Assembly: GCF_026213295.1 (NCBI RefSeq)
Contig: NC_079431.1
Span: 17,212,431-17,276,430, forward strand
Source: Gadus chalcogrammus
Lineage: Eukaryota > Chordata > Actinopteri > Gadiformes > Gadidae
Direction of reading: 5' to 3'
DNA: 64,000 nt
The notes under the pieces were generated by a model. It was not told where the DNA came from. It ran no database searches and saw nothing but the letters and a program-made list of their open reading frames with translations. Shown here one piece after another: positions 24,601 through 36,600 of the stretch. Positions within the stretch are counted from its first letter, which is position 1. Every line of letters starts with the position of its first letter. The position numbers and the translations under genes are program-made.

Positions 24601-27600
24601 TCATCATCCCCGAGACCAGCGTCCAGGACTCAGCAGAGTATGTATGCGACACGGCGGATGACTCGGTCACGTTCTTCGTTAACATAGCAGGTAATTATGT
24701 TTCCATTATGATTTATTCCTATTACTATTACATTTACTGTTACTTTTACTTTAACTATTACTATTAATATTTATGTTATTATTAGTGGCAGGGAATTATT
24801 TTATTCAAAAGTTTTTATTATTACGCCTAGTAGTATAAGTTATCATTGTTTTAGTTAGAGTCGGCATGTGTTTTTAAAATGTATTTCACTAAACAGATAT
24901 TTTATATTAAAAATATTATACACACATACAAAAAAAATAAAACAATTGTAATATCTTAGATCTTGAATGCTTGAAAATAAAAAAAAAATATTAAATAAGG
25001 CTTATTGTTTGTTTCTGATTGAATACAATGACGATCAATATGAATGATGGTGACTATAATTGTTGTGGTTTTTCCTATTATCTGTTTGTTTCTTATATTC
25101 CTCTCCTCTCCACAGAGCCCCCCGTTCGCTTCATGCGTCCGAGGAAGATGGCGAGCGCTGTGGAGAGATTCGCCGGCGAGGCGATGGTGCTGGACTGCGA
25201 GGTGTCCCGCGCCAACGCTGAGGTCACCTGGAAGAGGAACGGGGAGGAGGTGGAGGACTCAAGAAAGGTGACCATCCTGGAGGACGTGGTTCTGCGCCAG
25301 CTCACCGTCCACTGCCTCAGCCTGGAGGACGCTGGCCAGTACGTCTGCGATGCAAAGGACGACGTCATGGACTTCCAAGTCAAGGTCAAAGGTATCCAGT
25401 CCCATTCACTTATTCATGCATTCAGTCATTATGTCATTATTACATTCATTCATTCATTACATTTTTTGTTTCTGCATTCATTCCATCCTTTATTTACTTG
25501 AATGAACTATTTTTAATCAAAGATTTGTTGATTGCTTGATTTCCTCGGTCATTCATAGTATCAGACATTGATTATTCGTTTTTTGTGTTTCAATACATGC
25601 GTCAGCGATTTGTTTATGGTTATTTGTATTATTGAATGATCAATGCTTGATTCAATTATCAATTGAGTAATTCATTGATTGTTTCTGTCATTCAATCATG
25701 CTGCTTCCAGAGCTTCCTGTTAGAATCCTGGGAAAGACAGACGCAACCGCTGAAAAGAAGTTCCTGGTGTCCGACGACATCATCTTGGTGTGCGAGCTGT
25801 CGCAGGCCAACGCGTCCGTCAGCTGGTACAAGGACAGCGTGCTGATTGACAACGACACACGCTTCTGCTGCGAGGAGCAAGGAGCATTCCGGTCGCTAGT
25901 GGTGCTCAGTGCCGAGCTGGAGGACTCTGGAGAGTATAGCTGTGATGCTGGAGACGACAAGATGTTGTTTTGTATCACCGTCAAAGGTAATATCAACATG
26001 GCGTGTTAACGTTGACACTTTTCAGATCCTCCTGTGAGCAGTACGCAGGCGCTACATTTATAAGATTTCCTTGATTCCATCTTCCATATCCGCAGAATTA
26101 TCTGTAGGGATCCTAGAGCATGATTCCCTAATCCTTCAAATGATCCATAATGTATCTGGTATCACTGTAAATTGCTGTAAAAAAGAAAATCCTGGTAAAT
26201 GGACTAAATAGGAAATGAAAGTTGAAGATTTTGTCAATGGTGCATCCTGAATGTTTACCCTTTGAATTGAGATACAGGTCATTAGGAACAGGTAGGGTTA
26301 GGGCCTCTTGCTCAAGGATGCCAACAGGTAGACTGCAGTCATTGGGAAACAAACCAAGAACCTTTGGGCAGAAACCCTTAACCGCTAGCTTATCTCACTC
26401 CCCCCCATGTTTGTCCTCCCCCAGAGCCCCCTGTGCAGATCATTGGGAACTCCGGAACGCCAGAGCAGCACATTCTTGTGGCCGGAGATGACCTTATCTT
26501 GGAGTGCGAGGTCTCGCGCCCCAACTGCCCTGTCCAGTGGCTGTGGAACAGCAAACTGTTGAAATCTGACGACCGTATCAAAATCGACAGCTGTGACGTT
26601 GTACGCAGACTGGTTCTCTCTGGGCTCCAACCCTCTGACTCGGGGAAATACATCTGCGACGCCATAGACGACAAAATGATCACGTTGGTCGAAGTCCAGC
26701 GTAAGTTCTGGTGTATTTATTTAATTTTTCAGAATCTCTTTTTATTTGTCTATCTATGTTTGTCTCATTCTTTCTTTCTTTCAACACATGCACACATGCA
26801 GTGCATGTGCATGTGAAATTTGCCATTTGCCAGATGTCTATGAAATGTGCTTTTGATTAATATCTCCTTTAGAGCCACCAGTCAAGTTTGTGAACAAGCA
26901 GCCAAACAACAACATCTCTGCCTGTGAAAACGAGTGTGTCTCGCTGTGTGCCATTGTGAGCCAAGAAAGAGCTAATGTGCGGTGGCTGAAAGATGGCCGC
27001 CTGCTAAACGAAGACAACGTTCATATTTCCATTGACGGCGCCAACCACAATCTCACCATTAACCCCCTGAAGCTCAGCAACGCTGGAGTGTACGTCTGCG
27101 ATGCGAACACCGATGAGATGAGTTTCACTGTCATTGTTGAAGGTAAGAAACTATAGACTTCGTAGTGTTTTAGATTTCCTGTTGCCTTGAATGACCAAAC
27201 TAGCATAGCTGACATCTCTGAAATACTATTTAGTATTTTAGTAGTGTTTTATTTAAAGCAACTGAAAATGAATTAAGATATATGCATTAATGAGATGCCT
27301 ACAGGTAGGTTGTAGTCATGGGAGAGTGAACCCCATACCTTTCGGTCGGGAGTCAATCCCCAGAGGCATTACACTATCCTGCTGTAGACATCCATAAGCA
27401 CAGCTACTGAATTGCATTGCTGCAGCACTGACAACTCTTAAATAGCCCTTCCTTTGTTATTGCTGCACAGAGATGAAGGCAACATTTAGCCTTCCTCTGG
27501 AGAACATAACAGGACTAAAGGGCAGCATGCTTACGTTACGATGTGAGCTCAGCAAGCCTAAAGGAGATGTCCAGTGGCTTAAGAACGGCCAGGAGATCTC

Positions 27601-30600
27601 CCCAAGCCGCCGACACACAATAAGGGCACAGGGGCGCGAGAGAAGCTTCGCCATCCATCAGCTGGCAGATGAGGATGCTGGGGAGTACACCTGCGAGTCC
27701 ACCGATGACAGGACCTCCACCGTCGTCACCGTAGAAAGTAAGGAAAACACAAAAACCTCAGGTTGCTTCTAGAAATACTTATACTAATACTTCCGGTAAT
27801 AAAACGTTTTTTAATGGACATTTCTTACTATCGCAAATAACTATTAGAAGAGTATAATCTGCGAAATGAGGAGGTTTTATGCCTCATGAAATAGGCAAAA
27901 ATCATGAAATAGACAGAAAATGCTATACTATCGGGAGGTTCGGATCATCTAACTGAATAATGTGTGAATAATAACCTACCTGCATAGAGACACATTTTAC
28001 TCATGCCTCTTACTTTTACTTATATTAATATTTGAAAAAATAATAACAAAAAAATACAACCACAGCAATAAAAGGTCACAGCGACCCGTCGTAACGGCGG
28101 CCAGAGTGAACCCTATTTCTGACGAACCTTCCCTCTCCTCAGCCCCTCGTACTGTAGAGTTCATCGCCGAGCTCCACAACATCACGGTGCGCGAGGGCGA
28201 GGATGCCACCTTCAAGTGTGTGGTCTCGCCCGAGGACACCCACCTGACGTGGTGCCTCAACGGAGAGCGGGTCCACCAGGACGACAGGTTGACCGTCATA
28301 AGCAACGGTCTCTGTCACACCTTCTGCATCAAGAAGTGCAGAGTATCAGACAGCGCCAGGGTGACCGCCGATGCAGAGGGGCTGGCGGTGTCCCAGGCCA
28401 ACCTCCAGGTTCAAGGTGAGCCCTGACCCCCCCCCACACATCCATCCAGCCAATCAACACCACTACAACTGCAACATATACTTTAACTGTTTAGCAGACG
28501 CTTCTATCCAAAGTGACTTAAGTAAAGTCAGAACCATGTCATTAGTGAGTGGGTAGGGGATAGGCCTCTTTCCAATGGATGCCTAATACCCAGTCAGTCA
28601 AACAGCCACTCTGCTGCACCTTTGCATCAATTTCACTGTATTGTTCTGGTTAAATTATGGATGGTTGCCGTTTATCTTTGCAGAAGCGACCCTTATGGAA
28701 GGACACAATGCTCCTCCCTCGTTTTCACCATGTCAAATGAATACAAATACTTTTTTTTGTGTATTTCATGTTTGTTTAAGACATTTCTTCATTCACTACT
28801 CACAAAGTGTGACCAGAGTCTCTCCAGTTTTCATTGGATTCTGAGCATACAACACTCAATGTACCTTATCCTAAAATATACGTTATTATGTTTTCCTGTT
28901 CGCAAGTCGCTGAGTAGGGAAACAGCAGTTAGTTCTATGGGGGCTGTTGTGACCTTTGTGCATGAACAGCGTATATGTGATAAATAATAAGCGCCTTCAG
29001 ACATGTTTAAATTGTTGAAGAGGCGCCTTTGACGGGTAGCGCTTAACGGCTTCTCCTGTTAGGATTCCTTTCAGTAACTGACAGAGACAAGTGGCACAGT
29101 GGGGCAGGGGGGAGGGTTGGGAAACGGCAGGGAGGAGGAGCTAGCTATCATTTACTATGAGCTGTCTTTGTTTGTACTTTTATTGAAACATTGCCCAAAA
29201 TGGTTTGCCAAATGGCTTATAATGCAACAGTATACCACATATGTGTATACATTTTCTGTTTAAACATCTCTCTGTATATTTTTATTCTCCTACTGTCCTC
29301 TACTTGCTGCTGTGTTATTTCCGGATCAATAAAATAACTCTCTAAGTATCTTACAATATCTTATAACTATTATCTTATTATCTTAATATCTTTATCAGTC
29401 ACGACATTATCAGTATCGACCAATATGATACTGTACGGCTGAATGGCTGTTGGCTCATTCTTTGTCTTGTGTGTCCACCAGAGCAACAGGTGCTCTTCAC
29501 CAAAAGCATGGCGCCTCTCACTGCCGAGGAGTTTGGCGAGGCGACGCTGGAGGTGGAAGTGAGCCTGGACTCCGGGGAGGTGCAGTGGATGAGGCAGGGG
29601 GTGCTGCTGCACCCTGGGGCCAAGTACAGCCTGAAACGGAAGGGGCGCAAGCACACCCTTACGGTCCACAAGCTGGCTGTCGCCGACCGGGGCATCTACA
29701 GCTGCGAGTCACTCCACGATCGCACGCAAGCCCAGCTCACTGTGGAGCGTGAGTGTACACAGTGTTTGTTTTGCCAATGCGCTGTTGACCTCCGTTTATC
29801 AACCGCATTCACCCAGAAAAAAAAACCAACCCCAACCCAACATACACACACTTTCTCATCACCTCTCAAACTCTCCGTTCCATCTCTTGACTCTGCTCTC
29901 TGGCTCAATCAGTGTATTTGAAATCCAAACTGGCATTGCTATTCACTGTTGACGTCTGTTTACCTACCACCAAAGCCAGCACCCCTCTCCTCTCTCTCAC
30001 TGCCTCTCTCTCCTAACTATCTCTATCACTCTTTCAATATTTTGAAAACAAACCTCGAACCCCTGCCTCAGAGTAATACGAGTAAAGGGCTTTGGGTGTG
30101 GGATGTGACAGATTCTGACAGTTGATTGGCTGAACATTCAAAACTCAATCAGAGTCAGAGCTTTTTATGTTGGCACAAGATTACGGTGCCAACACAAGCT
30201 ATGATGCCTCAAACCAAAGGAAGTACTTATTATGTAACTAAGCAATTAAGGGGCCTGTAACCCTAACCCTTGACTTTAGCTGTCATTATTGTGCTAAAAC
30301 AGCTGAACTTGAATGTCCATGATGAAAGACTAAGATGATGAACATTAAGATTGACCCGATTACGTCGGGGGTTGCTGCAATACCACTACATAGTAAGAGA
30401 CAATATAAGTGCCGGCATGTCGTTATGAAGGCATTCTCTGGTGTGTTGGTCTGCGTGGTTCTGAGCGGACTTAGCCGCCTGATCTGAGTTTGAAGCGGCC
30501 CTTTCAAAACGGCTGTGGCTGGGAAAGGGGAAAGTCTGGGCTTCGGGCGGCAGGGGTGTTGGCACATCCTAGGAATTTGGATCTCCTCTTGTTGCGTCTA

Positions 30601-33600
30601 AATTTAATCACTGGCCTTCGAAACTGAGGTTGTTGTCATCAGGTCTCCAAAATAAACAGCGCCTTTTTTCCAGGAGGAATGCCCATCTGCGTCTGAATAC
30701 ATTTAAAATGTTGGCAGTTTCAGGGCTGGCTTTCATGTGAAGCCCCGTGTTCGGATGACAAAATACCTTGTCTGGCCTTGTCCACCACCCCCACTGGGTC
30801 CATTGTTCCCAGTGCCAGAATGATATACTATTCCTGAAACATGCTTGGTTCTTTGACTTAATTCTGTATTCATTCGTTAATTCCCCCCTCTGATTCAATG
30901 ACGTCTTTCTCCCCCCCCCGATCCCAATCCAACAGCGAGAAAAGTCACCATCAATACGGGTTTGAAGGACATCCGGACCACCGAGAGAGAGACGGCCTCG
31001 TTTGAGGTGGTTCTGTCCCACGCCGACGTCCCCGGCTCATGGCTGAGGAACGGCGTCCAGCTGAAGCCCACCAAACACTGGCGCATCAGCACCAAAGGTC
31101 ACGTCCACAGCCTGACAGTGTCCAACCTGGCCGTTGAGGACACCGGCAGCTTCTCCTTCTGCGTGGAGAACCTCAGGACCTCCGCGAGGCTCGTCGTCAG
31201 GGGTAGGTGGTGGTAGTCGTGCTCGTAAAAGGTTCTCATTTCAAACCAGACGGATATGATATGATCTACATTGCGTCAGTGCCAAGGTATTCTGTACAGT
31301 GGTGGGATGACTGGAGAGGTCTGTAATGTCAGTGGTATCCCAGGGCGAGTGTCTCAGAAGACACCAAAGAAGGTTTTAAGTAAGAACAGACTTCAGCGTT
31401 AGGTTGTCAGTATTAATTCCAGAAAGTTAAGTACTAAAGTAAATTAAAGTATTTGAATAACTGCATGACTTCTGTTGACTTTTGTTGATATTCAAAACAT
31501 GATATTCAATATCTAGACCTAATTATATATTCTTTTTTTATCATGCAAGCCAAAACATGTTGCATAAGTTATGTATTTGAGGATTGACCTCAAGCTAATT
31601 AAACTAGTGAAAGCAGTCACCATCTCCGTAGTACTGCAGTTTTATAATAGCAAGAGGACCACCAGGCCAGACTGACATTAGCAACACTAAATAGCCTAGC
31701 GTGACCCTGAGGAGGCTGTCAATTCTATCAGATCTTAGTTCAACCCCGATGCTGTAAAATAATCCGGGACCCCCCCCCATCCCATGGCATACAGCGGGGC
31801 CTCATCCCCTTTGAGCTAGTGGCTGAAGTGCCCTGGATGACAATGGGATCAAAATGTCATCACTGAAAATTGGTGTCCCTATACAGTAGCTTAAATATAG
31901 GCTACTGTTGTAGTGGCACGCATATATACACATACGACCTCATATCATTCCTTTGGATGCCCGGGGACCGGGAATAAGTGCAGGGAATGTGTGTGTGTTT
32001 AGGTGTGTGTCTTGCTATGATCTTTTGTTAATAAGGCTTTGAATTCAAATGACCAAAATGGGTTCATGATGTTTGAGTATTTTTGGGGCATTTGAAATAT
32101 AGTTAATTTGAGTAAGGCTCTGCTAATTCCAAATGACCAGTGGTTTCATGATGTTCTAGTTTTATCAGGCATTTGAAATACAGTGAATTTGATTGTTGTT
32201 GTTCCCCTTGCTTAGCACTTTTTATTACTCTTGAGCATTAAGGAAAGCTCAATATGAAAGTAGTTTGATTGATTGTCATTTCCCAAATTCAGAACCACCG
32301 GTGATGTTCCTCAGACATCTGGAGGACCAGAAGTTTCCAGAAGGTTCAGTGGTGTCGATTGAATGTGAACTGTCGCGACACAACGTGGACGTTCGGTGGA
32401 TGAAGGCAAGAAGTCATCTGACAACTTGTGTTTTGCATGTTTTGAATGTACGCTGTAAGATCTGGACATGATTCAAAGGAAATCCACAAATATACCCCAG
32501 TCACAATGAATCCTACACAGGCAGCCGCCCATGGACAAAGTATTTGATAACTTCTATCCATCCCCATAGTAGCACACATGATAGGTGCCCTCTAGATTGA
32601 GGCTTTACACTTTCTAAATGAAGAACCAGGGCTCAGGTGGCTCAGTGTGTTAGCTCTGATGCTTACCCCCTAGATCCAGGGATCTGGGTTTCTGTTTGGC
32701 AAGAGGTTGCATGTTGTCCCTAATGGTCAACAGGGGTTTCTCCAGGGACTCTGGTCCATTAGACTCCTAGTCGTTTACTGAATCTCCAAAGAATGTGGGC
32801 TAGACTTACTGGCTAGGCTAACTTTCGGCTGAGGCCAAACATTTGGACTAACGGAAAGGTGATTGCTGTCTATTGGTAAAAAACTTGAGTGTGTGAGCAT
32901 GCAATGAGACTGGCAGTTTCTTGACTTTGAGGCTCCTTATTGGGATAGGTTTGAATACTCTAACACCAATCTCACCGGCTCTCCAGAATGGAGCAGAGGT
33001 AAAGCCAGGGAAGGACCAGCGTATCTTTGCAATGGGGAGAAAACGTTTCCTGCAGATCATGAAAGGTGTTGTGGGTGATTCTGCCCAGTACACATGTGAC
33101 GCAGCGGACACCTCTACTTCCTGCACAATCGAAATCTATGGTAAATCAAACTCTCTTTGGCCAAAGTAGTGGTTTTTAAAGAGCTACTCAAAGGAAATCA
33201 GATACATGTTATGTGGCCTTGCCTGCTTACTTGACTTCGGCAATACCACTGGTCGCAGATCTAGCGCACTTTATCTGACTGTAGACCAAAGGTAGTTCTG
33301 AATTCTGCTGTGTCGGCTATCACCTGCCACCCTAGCTGCAACATCGCCATATACAGGACTGTGGATGCTATTACAGTTCCAGGAAGACAAACAGAATAGG
33401 CAGCACAAGGAGAATGCCCCTTTACTACAGCTGCAAGTCGTATCAATAATCCGATAGCACGCCGAGGCTGTCACGCTAAAAGAGTCCAAAACGTTTTAGC
33501 CTCAGTGTAGATGACGAACAAAGGGTATATTCAAGAAGTGCACTTAACTACACATCAGGTGTATTTAATTGATAAACCTTCCTATGTGACTCTCCCTGAG

Positions 33601-36600
33601 TAGTCTGTACCTATTTTGTCTAGAATAATTACATTTCAGTGCAAGAAGATTGGTTTACTTGGTTCAAATGTTAGGGTTTCTCATTAATACAATACTCATA
33701 TTGTGACCTGAATGAATGTGATGAATGAGCCACTCTTTGCCCCTGGCCCCTGATCCCTCCCCCCCCACCAGAGCGAGAGGTGCTGGTGGTGCAGGGACTA
33801 CAGGACCAGGACATCCAGGAGGACCAGAACGCTGTGTTTGTGTGCGATCTTTCGGTGGAGGACGTCCCAGGGGAGTGGTACAGAAACGGGGACAGGATCC
33901 AACCCACCAGCAGCATAAAGATACGTCAGGAAGGTACGCAGAGAAAACAACTTACTTATTGTCATACACGGATTGCAGCTATTGGGTATATGGTGCCTTC
34001 ATAACCCAAACAGGGGCTACTCTATTTCAACCTTGCACATTTAATATTATTTAATTAATATTTTAAATTTATTATATACAGATTTTATATTTATTAGACA
34101 GTCTAGTTGAGCCTTGCCTCGTCACCACAACGTTGTGCTCCAGAATGATCCTGTATGTGCCGTGGCTGTTCATATTAATTTGCCACCAATCAGATACACA
34201 ATTAAAAGGCCTTATATGCAATATTTCAGCATTCAAATATCTACAAACAGCTAAAGTTATTAATTTTTTTAGATGCATACCCATATTAGCAAAAGTGTTT
34301 CTAGTGATGTAAATTATTTTAGTATAATGCTATTCCTAATAACATGTTTCAAGCTAACCACAGTTATGAATGGTTTCTTCAACACATAATGGATAACACC
34401 ATATAAGGTTTTAATGATTTTATAGATAACTTAAAAGACTACAAACATGGCCACTTTGTTTACCTGTGTTCGTCAGATGCTTCATGAACCACCCCCAGAA
34501 CGCCAGCCCGTTTACCTTGCGTCTCTGTTAGAATAAACCATGTTGTTTAACATTTACAACTCTCCCAGTCATACCTAGCACGAAACCACCACACCACAAA
34601 GGATCGAATTAGTTCATTCCACTTCAATAGCTATGTTCAAACCCAGAGAAATCTGTAGCTTTATTCGCAGTAATGGTTCGTTACATTTGGTAGCATGTCA
34701 ATGGCGATATATGACCCTTTACTGCTTTGCCCACAGTGACCCCTAGTGGCAGACATCACATAGTATACCTTCAACACCTTCAAACACCCTTAGTTATAAC
34801 TTAAAAGCCTAGTCGTTAAGATGAAGGAAGTACCTTTTGACGTTAGAGTGTAGTCGGTGTCCACGGTGGGTTGTTAATAAGTCAGGTAGGCAAGCAATCC
34901 AATTACAGAAATGCTAAGCCAACAAAAAGGTAAACTTGTAAAATGGTTAAAACATGTAAAGTATGACTTGTTTTTCCAAAAACGTCACACAAAACGTCTG
35001 AAAATGATGGCTGCACCCGCACAAACAGTTAGTACTGCTGGATACAGGGAATGCATTAACCTAACAATCGTTAGTGCTTGCCACTTGTTTCTATGAACAT
35101 CCATATTGTACCGACAGCGATATATTGTTTCTCCTTCTGACAAATGTACTTATTGTAAGGTGCTTTGGATAAAAGCGTCTGCTAAATTCCCTACATTTAA
35201 AAATGAATGTAAATGTAAATGGTGCTCACTGGGGTGCCACCTTTCAAAGGAATTATTTTGCTCTAAGCAAAAAAAGGATTTGAACATTTCCCATAATAAA
35301 ATATGTGATTACAATTAACTATGTTTTAGTAACCCTAGAGGGTATAAAAGCATGATGCCGTGTGTGAATATTTTCTTTCAATTTTTATCTAATCTGATTA
35401 TTGGATTTTTGTTTATGTTTCACTTTCTTTCTTAAGTTCATTATTTTAATCATTGGTTATTAATATCTTGGTTGTTATTCTTTCAGGGACCAAACATTTC
35501 CTGCTGATGGTGAACGTGCGAGGAGAGGACTCTGGAGAGATCAAGTTTGTGGCCAGACATGTTGAATCTGTGGCCTCCCTGAAGGTGGAAGGTATATAAA
35601 TATATAATATAGTAGCAAAAATATATGAAAGAAAAATATTTATTTTACACTTTACCGTATTATTGACTCCTGTGACCTCCTGATGTTTCTTAAATTGTCC
35701 TGAAATAGCACTTTATAGTTACATTATATCGAGGGCAGACAAAAAACGATTCTGTTCAGGTTCGAGAAATATTGCCATGAAGGAAGAAGGGTTTCTACAT
35801 TGTTAATATGAGGGGACATTTGCTCTAAGCTTAGTCCAGTATAATTTCCTTGACGTCTTAAATAGGCTCTTGTAAAGTAAGCACAAACAAGAAGTAAAAA
35901 ACTGTCTACCACACACCTACGGAAACCTTCATTTAAGATTTTTTCTAATCAGGGAATCTATACCAACATGTTATTGCTAAAAATGGGAACAATGCTTACA
36001 CTATTTCCTCCATCTTACCTTCCATCTTACCTTCCATCCATCCATCCATCCATCCATCCATCCATCCATCCATCCATCCATCCATCCATCCATCCATCCA
36101 TCCATCCATCCATCCTAACCTATACAGCACCTGCCCCTTGTCCCCAGAGCTCCCGGTGAACATCGTGAACCCCCTGCAGGACCAGACGGCGGTGGAGCGC
36201 AGCCGCGTGCTGCTGGACTGCACCGTGTCCAACCCGCGCTGCAGCATCCGCTGGTACAAGGGCCCAACGGTCATCCTGCCCTCGGAACGCTTCGAGATCT
36301 GCAGCGAGGGCTGCTACCGCAAGCTCATCATCCAGCCGGTGGAGCTGCGGGACCAGGGCACCTACAGCGTGCAGGTGGGCGAGTACAGCTGCTCCGCCCA
36401 CCTCACCGTCGAGGGTAGGTCCACCTTTCTGGCTAACTCTCTAATATCTTTCAACTATCTTAGGCTTGCTCTCTCACTTTTTTAAATTCTAACCTCTCTC
36501 CTCTACTCACCATTGGCTTCTTATCTCTCTGAGATTTATCTCTCCCTCTGTCGTTATTAAAGGTCCCATGGCATGCTACTTAATGGATGCTTTAATATAG

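Noticed and set aside
36033..36115. CRISPR-like regular repeat
   Set aside because: Plain tetranucleotide microsatellite with no spacers, in a vertebrate genome.
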